Assembly: GCA_016200125.1 (NCBI GenBank)
Contig: JACQFK010000272.1
Span: 1-7,939, forward strand
From: Planctomycetota bacterium
GTDB taxonomy: Bacteria > Planctomycetota > MHYJ01 > JACPRB01
DNA: 7,939 bases
Direction: 5' to 3'
The position numbers and the translations under genes were made by a program. Of this stretch, positions 1 to 5,056 are shown one piece after another. Each line of letters starts with the position of its first letter. The first letter of the stretch is position 1. Under the pieces are notes generated by a model. The model saw only the letters and a program-made list of their open reading frames with translations, ran no database searches and was not told where the DNA came from.

Positions 1-806
1 CCCGGGCCCTCCTCGAGAAGGGCGACGCGGCCGGGGCCCTGGCGGCGGCGCGCGAGGCGTCGGCGGCCGATCCCGAGAACGCCGAGATGAAGAAGCTCCT
101 GGAGGACGCCGAGTTCGCCGCCTTCCGGCAGAAGGCCGACGCCGAGGTGGGCGGCCCGGAGCTCGCCCAGACCCTCCGCCGTTTCCTGGAGAAGGACCTC
201 CCGGCCGAGCAGCGCGAGTGGGCCGAGAAGGCGCTCGCCCGCGCGACGACCCAGACGAAGCCCCAGGCGACGCAGCTGACCCAGTACTTCCCCGTCAAGA
301 CCGGCCGCTTCCTCGTCTACCGCCGCGGCGACGGCGAGTTCACCGAGCGGATCCGCACCGACGCCGTCGTCCGCGAGGGCGACACCGTCCGCGTCTACAA
401 CACCGTGCAGGAGAACTACCGGGACTACGCCACGACGAAGGCCTACCTGGTCGAGATCGAGAAGGACACGGTCCTCCTGCCCACGACCAGCGTGGAGCGC
501 GAACCGCTCCTCAAGTTCCCCGTGCAGGCCGGCGAATCCTGGACCTGGCAGTCGCGCCAGCGCGAGTTCAAGCGGACGGTGAAGTCGCTGACCGAGTCCG
601 TCACCGTGGGCCGCGAGGGCGACGCCCGGAGCTACAACGACTGCATGGTCGTGGACTTCACGAGCACCGTCGACCGCAACGGCCTCCCCGTCTCCCTCAC
701 CTCGCGCAGCACCTACGCGCCGGGCGTGGGCCTCGTGCGCCTGGAGTTCCTCGACGCCGAATTCCGCAAGTTCAACCTCGAGCTCGTGGAGATCGGTCAG
801 GACTAG
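1..806 (+). CDS. TPR-repeat protein with C-terminal beta-rich domain, 5' partial
   Basis: The reading frame is open from the window edge (first whole codon at position 3), giving 267 visible residues before TAG at 804-806. The ATG at 87 is not the true start: residues encoded upstream of it continue a typical TPR helix pair (LLEKGD, an Ala-rich helix with A..A.EA, then ADPEN). TPR repeats are protein-interaction scaffolds, and more repeats probably lie upstream. A charged helical linker follows (visible residues about 40-90). From about residue 94 the protein becomes beta-rich, with YFPVKTGRFLVY, FPVQAGESWTW, a YNDCMVV segment and YAPGVGLVRLE. This order (FP..G..W, then a Cys strand, then YAPGVGLV) resembles DUF3108-like/TapB-like domains of secreted or lipid-anchored bacterial proteins. 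That match is from memory and only moderately secure. The exact role is unknown; an envelope-located scaffold is the likely setting, but any signal peptide is out of view. Confidence 0.8.
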   Translation, partial: RALLEKGDAAGALAAAREASAADPENAEMKKLLEDAEFAAFRQKADAEVGGPELAQTLRRFLEKDLPAEQREWAEKALARATTQTKPQATQLTQYFPVKTGRFLVYRRGDGEFTERIRTDAVVREGDTVRVYNTVQENYRDYATTKAYLVEIEKDTVLLPTTSVEREPLLKFPVQAGESWTWQSRQREFKRTVKSLTESVTVGREGDARSYNDCMVVDFTSTVDRNGLPVSLTSRSTYAPGVGLVRLEFLDAEFRKFNLELVEIGQD

Positions 807-813
807 GAACCCC

Positions 814-842
814 GAATTCCGGATCCGGACTTTAAGGAATTC
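814..842. repeat. Inverted repeat with nested perfect palindrome
   Basis: GAATTCC (814-820) and GGAATTC (836-842) form a 7-bp inverted repeat around a 15-base spacer. Within it lies a perfect 12-bp palindrome, TCCGGATCCGGA (818-829), and GGAATTCC (836-843) is itself palindromic. It starts 7 bases after the TPR gene stop. No T-run follows, so it is not a clear intrinsic terminator. It could be an operator, a weak RNA hairpin ending the upstream message, or chance in a short gap. Confidence 0.4.
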
Positions 843-868
843 CCCGCCGCCCGGATAATTGCTATCCT
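831..868 (+). promoter_or_regulatory. Candidate promoter for the lipoprotein-to-synthetase operon
   Basis: This is the most AT-rich stretch before the 879 start. Two overlapping readings are possible. The first is GATAAT (854-859, 5 of 6 to TATAAT) with TTTAAG (831-836, 3 of 6 to TTGACA) at a 17-base spacing. The second is an extended -10, TG-C-TATCCT (860-868), which would start transcription a few bases before the ATG and give a nearly leaderless mRNA. GGATA/TATCC (853-857 and 863-867) also form a small inverted repeat. The leader has no Shine-Dalgarno sequence, which suits the second reading. This is motif matching by eye only. Confidence 0.35.
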
Positions 869-878
869 AGATCCCTCC

Positions 879-1364
879 ATGACCCGCTTCGCCTGGCTGC
901 TTCTGCCCCTGCTCTCGACCTCCTGCCTCAGCGACATCCTGGGCGGGTCGATGGGGGCGGACCGGACGAGCAACTGGTACGAGACGGGGGTGGTCCGGAA
1001 GCCCCGCGAGGAGCTCGCCCGGAACGTGAAGGAGCTGCTCCTCCGGCACGGGTTCCAGACCGCCGAGTTCGACGCCGCGAACGAGCGCGTCGAGACGTCC
1101 TGGGACGTGCGCCTGTCGACGCTCTGGCGCGAGGGCTACCGGACGAAGGTCGAGGTCGAGATCCTGCCGGGCGACCTTGGGGGCTTCAACGTCCGCGTGC
1201 GCAGCACGATGGAGATCAACGACAACGAGAAGAGCCCCGCGATCCCGGAGCGGGCGCGCTGGGTCGGCGCGGGCGTCAGCGACAAGCACAAGTCCCGCAT
1301 CCCCGACACCGCGATCAAGATCAACACGCTCCTGAAGAACCGCTTTTTCGGACTGAACCCATGA
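879..1364 (+). CDS. Small putative lipoprotein of unknown function
   Basis: The protein has 161 residues. The N-terminus (MTRFAWLLLPLLSTSC) is a short type II-like signal with Cys16 as the likely lipidated residue. The lipobox is imperfect, with Ser rather than Leu at -3, so lipidation is probable but not certain. The mature part looks like one small alpha/beta domain: a helix (about 43-57, REELARNVKELLLRHGF), strands with an ETSWDVRLSTLWREGYRTKVEVEI-type pattern (only partly quoted), then a C-terminal helix ending in LLKNRFFGLNP. Helix followed by curved strands recalls small helix-grip lipoprotein domains of the BamC type, but this is a shape analogy, not a family assignment. ATG 879 is chosen because it alone supplies the signal peptide, although no Shine-Dalgarno precedes it (the upstream bases are ATCCCTCC). 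Its TGA overlaps the next ATG by 4 bases (ATGA), which indicates translational coupling. It appears to be the first gene of a four-gene operon. Confidence 0.8.
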   Translation: MTRFAWLLLPLLSTSCLSDILGGSMGADRTSNWYETGVVRKPREELARNVKELLLRHGFQTAEFDAANERVETSWDVRLSTLWREGYRTKVEVEILPGDLGGFNVRVRSTMEINDNEKSPAIPERARWVGAGVSDKHKSRIPDTAIKINTLLKNRFFGLNP

Positions 1365-2254
1365 GCAAGATCACGGGCATCCTGCTGTCCCTGGCGGCCT
1401 GCGGCGCGGCGGCCTGCGACGGAGCCGGGCGCCAGACCCCGATCAGCCCGCAGAGCGGGCCTTCGCCAGCCGCGCTCACGCTCGGCGGCAGGAAGCTCGA
1501 CGTCGTGCTCGTCCTGCTGGAGAAGGACCGCCGCCACGCGGTGCCCCGCCTGGCCGCCCCCAACGAGACGCAGGGCTACCTCCTCGCCTGGCCCCGCGAG
1601 CGCTTCATGAAAATCGAGTCGGAGCAGTCCCGCGCGGCCTTCGACGTCCTCTTCCTGGACAAGTCGGGCGCGATCGTCGACCTGCAGCCCCTCAAGACCT
1701 ACGACGAGGAGGGGATCATGCCGAAGTCGCCCGCCGCCTACGCCCTGCTCGTCATGCCCGGCCTGCCCCAGAAGCTCGGCGTCAAGGCCGGCGACAAGGC
1801 CGCCCTCTCCCCCGAGATCCTCTCGGCGAAGCCGGAGGAGCTGACGACGATGACCATCAACGGGGTTCCCGCGTTCGTCGAGTTCGCCCTCACCGAGGCC
1901 GAGCGCAACCACGGGCTCATGTTCCGTCCGCGGATGTCGCCCGACGACGGCATGCTCTTCGCCTACGCCGACGAGTACGAGCGGGGTTTCTGGATGAAGA
2001 ACACCCTGATCCCGCTCGACATCGCCTTCTTCAGCGCCGACGGCACGCTGCTCAACGTCAACGAGACGCCCACCGCCGCCGACCCCCGCGCGGGTCCCTG
2101 GCCGACCTCCCCCTCCAAAGGCCAGGCGCGCTACGTCCTCGAGATGCACCTGGGCTGGTTCAAGAAGAAGGGCATCACCGACGGCTCGGGGAACTTCGCC
2201 CCCGGCACGAAGGCCCTGATCCCGCCCCAGGCCATGAAAGGAACATGGGACTAG
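1361..2254 (+). CDS. DUF192 lipoprotein with a degenerate second DUF192-like copy
   Basis: The protein has 297 residues. The signal peptide ends in a canonical lipobox, LAAC (11-14), so Cys14 is the predicted lipid anchor. The C-terminal half (about 165-276) is a clear DUF192 domain: FVEFALTEAERNHGLMFRP, GMLFAY (197-202), FWMKNTLIPLDIAFF (210-224), then ARYVLEMHLGWFKKKGI. DUF192 proteins are usually single-domain, roughly 110-170 residues, often exported, and biochemically undefined. The N-terminal half (about 44-150) appears to be a diverged copy of the same fold. GYLLAW (72-77) aligns with GMLFAY, RFMKIES..AAFDVLFLDKSG (81-103) with FWMKNT..LDIAFFSADG, and AAYALLVMPGLPQKLGVKAGD (125-145, in part) with the C-terminal YVLEM..GWFKKKGITDG. 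The N-terminal copy lacks GLM and the NT of FWMKNT. The start overlaps the preceding stop (ATGA). The downstream gene begins 4 bases after the TAG. The DUF192 call is secure; the duplication is inferred by eye. Confidence 0.9.
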   Translation: MSKITGILLSLAACGAAACDGAGRQTPISPQSGPSPAALTLGGRKLDVVLVLLEKDRRHAVPRLAAPNETQGYLLAWPRERFMKIESEQSRAAFDVLFLDKSGAIVDLQPLKTYDEEGIMPKSPAAYALLVMPGLPQKLGVKAGDKAALSPEILSAKPEELTTMTINGVPAFVEFALTEAERNHGLMFRPRMSPDDGMLFAYADEYERGFWMKNTLIPLDIAFFSADGTLLNVNETPTAADPRAGPWPTSPSKGQARYVLEMHLGWFKKKGITDGSGNFAPGTKALIPPQAMKGTWD

Positions 2255-2258
2255 CGCG

Positions 2259-2714
2259 GTGAGCAAGTCCATCTGGATCATCATCGTACTGGGCGCCATC
2301 ACCGCCCTCTTCCTAAGCATCATGATGGTGCTCAGCCTGGGGCAGTTCACGGAGATCCCGGCCGCCGACTGGGTCAAGCTCGCCGAGGCCACCACCGCCG
2401 AGTTCAAGCTGGAGCAGGTCGCCGTCCGCGTGAGCTTCCGGGAGAACCCCAGCCAGATGCGCATCACCTACCTGACCCGGATCAATTCCAAGTTCGACAC
2501 CTCCGCGCAGAACGCGGAGATGGAGAAGATCGCGAACTTCGCCGCCCAGAACTACAAGGGCCGGGACCTGGGCAAGATCGACCAGATCCAGATCACCCGC
2601 TCCGAGACCCACGGCAGCGGCTGCTTCCAGCAGACCTACGTCGCCCACTTCACCCTGAACAACCCCCGCAAGGGCTCGAAGCAGCTCTTCCCCTTCCCTC
2701 CCCGGGACAAGTAG
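2259..2714 (+). CDS. Small membrane-anchored protein of unknown function
   Basis: The protein has 151 residues and starts at GTG 2259, 4 bases after the preceding stop. GGGA at 2247-2250 is a modest ribosome site, and no other start would keep the membrane segment. Residues 4-28 (SIWIIIVLGAITALFLSIMM and on) form one hydrophobic helix, either a signal anchor or an uncleaved signal; no lipobox is present. The rest should face the periplasm. It reads as a compact strand-strand-helix-strand-strand domain: strands near 52-60 (EQVAVRVSF) and 66-73 (QMRITYLT), a helix near 82-99, and strands near 107-115 (KIDQIQITRS) and 122-133 (CFQQTYVAHFTL). A single Cys122 is present. The tail 136-151 is basic and proline-rich. 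I do not recognise the family. Its place between the DUF192 lipoprotein and the acyl-CoA synthetase suggests an envelope role in the same process, but no function can be assigned. Confidence 0.8.
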   Translation: MSKSIWIIIVLGAITALFLSIMMVLSLGQFTEIPAADWVKLAEATTAEFKLEQVAVRVSFRENPSQMRITYLTRINSKFDTSAQNAEMEKIANFAAQNYKGRDLGKIDQIQITRSETHGSGCFQQTYVAHFTLNNPRKGSKQLFPFPPRDK

Positions 2715-2720
2715 GAAGGA
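2713..2720 (+). promoter_or_regulatory. Ribosome binding site fixing the GTG start of the synthetase
   Basis: AGGAAGGA overlaps the TAG stop of the preceding gene and lies 4 bases before GTG 2725. The inner AGGA at 2713-2716 is 8 bases away. It is the best Shine-Dalgarno of the operon and supports GTG 2725 as the start. It implies that the synthetase is translated with its own initiation rather than only by coupling. Confidence 0.6.
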
Positions 2721-2724
2721 CGGC

Positions 2725-4647
2725 GTGAGCGACCTCCTCTGGACCCCTCCGCCCGAGACCGTCGAGCGGGCGAACGTCACCCGCTTCATGCGCCGCCACT
2801 CGATCCGCGCCTACGACGAGCTCGTCCGCCGCTCCACCGCGGACACCTCCTGGTTCTGGACCGCGGCGCTCGAGGACCTCGGCGTCCGCTGGTCGCGCCC
2901 CTTCACGCAGATCCAGGACGCCTCGAAGGGCTTCCCCTGGACGCGCTGGTTCGTCGGCGGCCGGCTCAACATCGTCTCCAACTGCCTCGATCCGCGCGAC
3001 CGGAGCCGCCCGGCCCTGATTTGGGAGGGCGACGACGGCGCCGTCCGGAAGTGGACCTACGCGGACCTTCAGCGCGAGGTCTGCCGGGTCGCGAACACGC
3101 TGCTCGCGCTCGGCGTGAAGAAGGGCGACGCGGTCGGAATCTACATGCCGATGCTGCCCGAGATCGTCGCGGCCTTCTTCGGCTGCCTCAAGATCGGCGC
3201 CGTCGCGGTGCCGGTCTTCTCCGCCTTCGGCGCGCCGGCGCTCGCCGTGCGGCTCCAGGATTCCGATGCGAAGGTGCTCTTCACCGCCGACGGCGTCTCG
3301 CGCCGGGGCAAGAAGACGCCGCTCAAGCCCGAGGCGGACCTGGCGGTCCGCGGCTGTCCCACGATCCGCAAGGTGATCGTCCTCCGCCGGCTGGGGATCG
3401 AGGTCCCGATGGGACCGCTCGACGCCTGGTGGCATGACACGGTCGGGACGGCGCCCGGCGAAGCCGCGACGGCGGAGCTCGAGGCGGAGGACACCTCGCT
3501 CATCATCTACACCTCCGGGACGACCGGGAAGCCGAAGGGCACGGTGCACACCCACGCGGGCGCGCTCGCCCAGATCATCAAGGAGCTCGGCTACAACTTC
3601 GACCTCAAGCCCGACGACATCTTCTTCTGGGTCACCGACATCGGGTGGATGATGGGGCCCTGGGAGATGATCGGCTGCGCCTTCTTCGGCGCCACGCTGG
3701 TCCTCTTCGAAGGCGCGCCCAATTATCCGAATCCCGACCGGCTCTGGGAGATCGTGGAGCGGCAGCGCGTGACCCACCTGGGCATCTCGCCCACCGCCAT
3801 CCGGCTGCTGAAGAGCAGCCCGCTCGACTGGATCACGAAGCACGACCTCTCGTCGCTCCGCATCCTCGGCTCCACGGGCGAAGCCTGGGACCCGGACAGC
3901 TACCTCTGGTACTTCGAACACGTCGGCGGGCGCCGCTGCCCCGTCATCAACATCTCGGGCGGCACCGAGATCATCGGCAGCCACCTGGCGCCCCTGCCCA
4001 TCACGCCGCTCAAGGCCTGCACCCTGCGAGGCCCCGGGCTCGGCATGGACGTCGACGTCTTCGACGACGACGGCAAGCCGATCCGCGGCGGCATCGGTCA
4101 CCTGGTCTGTAAGAAGCCCGCGCCGTCGATGACGAAGGGGTTCCTCAAGGACCCGGACCGCTACCTCGAGACCTACTTCTCCAAGTTCGGGCCCGGGGTC
4201 TGGTACCACGGCGACTGGGCGAAGATCGACGAGGACGGCTATTGGTTCCTCTACGGCCGCTCCGACGACACCATCAAGGTCGCCGGGAAGCGGGTCGGCC
4301 CGGCCGAGGTCGAGTCGGCGCTCATCGCCCATCCGGCCGTCGCGGAAGCGGCGGCCGTCGGCGTGCCCCACGACCTGAAGGGCGAGGCGGTCGCCTGCTT
4401 CGTGGTGCTCAAGCCGGGCGGAACGCCGTCGGAAGCGCTGCGCGAGGAGCTGCGCGAGCAGGTGGTGAAGCACCTGGGCAAGACGCTCAAGCCGGAGACG
4501 CTCAAGTTCGTCCGGATGCTCCCGAAGACGCGCTCGGCGAAGATCGTGCGCGGCGCGATCCGCCGGCGCTTCCTCAACCTGCCGGTGGGCGACGTCGCCT
4601 CGGTGGAGAATCCGGACGCGATCGAGGAGATCGCCCGGGCGACCTAA
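2725..4647 (+). CDS. AMP-forming acyl-CoA synthetase, acetyl/acetoacetyl-CoA synthetase type
   Basis: The protein has 640 residues, a normal length for the acetyl-CoA synthetase family. It is a cytoplasmic enzyme that makes an acyl-adenylate from a carboxylate and ATP, then the acyl-CoA. An ACAS_N-type region spans about 28-88. The AMP-binding core carries the P-loop YTSGTTGKPKG (262-272), WVTDIGWMMGPW (302-313), GSTGEAW (382-388) and GGTEI (412-416). The mobile C-terminal domain follows, with YHGDW (494-498), GRSDDTIKVAGKRVGPAEVES (part of 511-531) and PKTRSAKIVRG (600-610), where Lys606 is the expected adenylation lysine. All core motifs are intact, so it should be active. The substrate is uncertain. 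Acetate-specific Acs has WWQTETGG at the A5 position, whereas here it is SGGTEIIG, closer to the SGGTD of acetoacetyl-CoA synthetases. The N-terminus (LLWTPPPETVERANVTRFM) also recalls uncharacterised acetoacetyl-CoA-synthetase-like enzymes. It is the last gene of the operon, and its stop overlaps that of the opposing small gene. Confidence 0.93.
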   Translation: MSDLLWTPPPETVERANVTRFMRRHSIRAYDELVRRSTADTSWFWTAALEDLGVRWSRPFTQIQDASKGFPWTRWFVGGRLNIVSNCLDPRDRSRPALIWEGDDGAVRKWTYADLQREVCRVANTLLALGVKKGDAVGIYMPMLPEIVAAFFGCLKIGAVAVPVFSAFGAPALAVRLQDSDAKVLFTADGVSRRGKKTPLKPEADLAVRGCPTIRKVIVLRRLGIEVPMGPLDAWWHDTVGTAPGEAATAELEAEDTSLIIYTSGTTGKPKGTVHTHAGALAQIIKELGYNFDLKPDDIFFWVTDIGWMMGPWEMIGCAFFGATLVLFEGAPNYPNPDRLWEIVERQRVTHLGISPTAIRLLKSSPLDWITKHDLSSLRILGSTGEAWDPDSYLWYFEHVGGRRCPVINISGGTEIIGSHLAPLPITPLKACTLRGPGLGMDVDVFDDDGKPIRGGIGHLVCKKPAPSMTKGFLKDPDRYLETYFSKFGPGVWYHGDWAKIDEDGYWFLYGRSDDTIKVAGKRVGPAEVESALIAHPAVAEAAAVGVPHDLKGEAVACFVVLKPGGTPSEALREELREQVVKHLGKTLKPETLKFVRMLPKTRSAKIVRGAIRRRFLNLPVGDVASVENPDAIEEIARAT

Positions 4648-4919
4648 CGCCGGCTCCAAGCCAGACCTTCGGCGGGACCTTTGACCAGGCGCGTCAGGAG
4701 GCTCACCCGCTTTCGCTGGCCGCAGTAGCCGCAGAAGAAGGGCGGCAGCTTCTGGACAGGTTCGCCGGGCTCCTGGGGCTTGTGGGGGGAGAAGGGCCGG
4801 GCGTGCCACGCGTAGGGACAGGGGAGCAGGGGCAGCAGCCCGCCGGCGCCGGTCGCCGCGCCGAGGGCCAGCAGGAACACCAGGATCCAGGCTGAAGCCG
4901 GAGGCGGGGGTCGTTTCAC
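4644..4919 (-). CDS. Small single-pass membrane protein with CxxC motif
   Basis: The protein has 91 residues. The chosen start is GTG at 4919-4917 because AAGGAG lies 8 bases upstream and the product then begins MKRPPPP with a basic N-terminus directly before the membrane helix. ATG starts at 4946 and 5006 would add charged residues and lack as good a ribosome site. Residues about 9-32 (SAWILVFLLALGAATGAGGLLPL, in part) are a hydrophobic helix. CPYAWH (34-39) follows, then a Pro-rich linker, then FFCGYCGQRKRVSLLTRL (62-78, in part). Cys34, His39, Cys63 and Cys66 could form a metal site or a redox pair; the RVSLL tail after CxxCG recalls small zinc-ribbon-like membrane proteins. I cannot name a family. 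Evidence that it is real: a coherent membrane and Cys-motif layout, a strong Shine-Dalgarno, and no competing + gene over most of its length. Its TAG (4646-4644) overlaps the synthetase TAA (4645-4647) in the bases CTAA. Confidence 0.65.
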   Translation of the reverse strand: MKRPPPPASAWILVFLLALGAATGAGGLLPLLPCPYAWHARPFSPHKPQEPGEPVQKLPPFFCGYCGQRKRVSLLTRLVKGPAEGLAWSRR

Positions 4920-4927
4920 CGGATCCA

Positions 4928-4933
4928 CTCCTT
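4928..4933 (-). promoter_or_regulatory. Shine-Dalgarno deciding the start of the small - strand gene
   Basis: The + strand CTCCTT reads AAGGAG on the - strand, 8 bases before GTG 4919-4917. This is near-ideal strength and spacing and is the main reason to prefer this start over the two upstream ATGs. Confidence 0.6.
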
Positions 4934-4944
4934 CGTCCGATGCC

Positions 4945-4950
4945 ATTCTA
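4945..4950 (-). promoter_or_regulatory. Candidate -10 element for the small - strand gene
   Basis: The - strand reads TAGAAT (5 of 6 to TATAAT), which would place the transcript start about 7 bases further on, before the AAGGAG ribosome site. No good -35 hexamer is visible at 16-18 bases. The call is weak and rests on position and composition. If this promoter is used, the upstream ATGs at 4946 and 5006 could not serve as starts. Confidence 0.25.
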
Positions 4951-5000
4951 TCCTGCACTCGCAGCTTCCGCTTCATCCCCCACCGGAGGGCGTCATCGGC

Positions 5001-5006
5001 TATCAT
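5001..5006 (+). promoter_or_regulatory. Candidate -10 element for the kinase-barrel operon
   Basis: TATCAT (5 of 6 to TATAAT) sits in the AT-rich patch GGCTATCATTATTT, about 50 bases before the kinase ATG. A start near 5013 would give a leader of roughly 44 bases. No clear -35 hexamer lies at the usual distance. The gap between the divergent starts (4920-5056) holds nothing else that I can support. Confidence 0.3.
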
Positions 5007-5056
5007 TATTTCCGAACCGCCCGGATTTCAGGCCAGGGAATAGGGTTTGTCCCCAT

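Noticed and set aside
814..842. Intrinsic terminator after the TPR gene
   Set aside because: The inverted repeat has a short AT-containing stem, a 15-base loop and no following T-run, so it does not meet the usual pattern.
1136..2467. - strand open frame of 443 codons opposite the DUF192 gene
   Set aside because: It has no domain signature, spans parts of three well-supported + genes, and its residue content is typical of a shadow frame.
2650..4809. Long - strand open frame of 719 codons opposite the synthetase
   Set aside because: Composition is Arg/Glu/Asp/Ala/Val-rich with no recognisable motif, and it mirrors a fully conserved enzyme. Long antisense frames are expected in GC-rich genes with G/C third positions.
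4920..5006. Longer starts (ATG 4946 or ATG 5006) for the small - strand gene
   Set aside because: They put charged residues before the membrane helix and have weaker ribosome sites than the AAGGAG-GTG arrangement. A candidate -10 also lies across the 4946 start.
4940..5056. Upstream extension of the kinase from ATG 4940
   Set aside because: The extra 39 residues have no helical or conserved look, cover the divergent promoter region, and lack a ribosome site. The N-terminal helical repeat begins naturally after ATG 5057.
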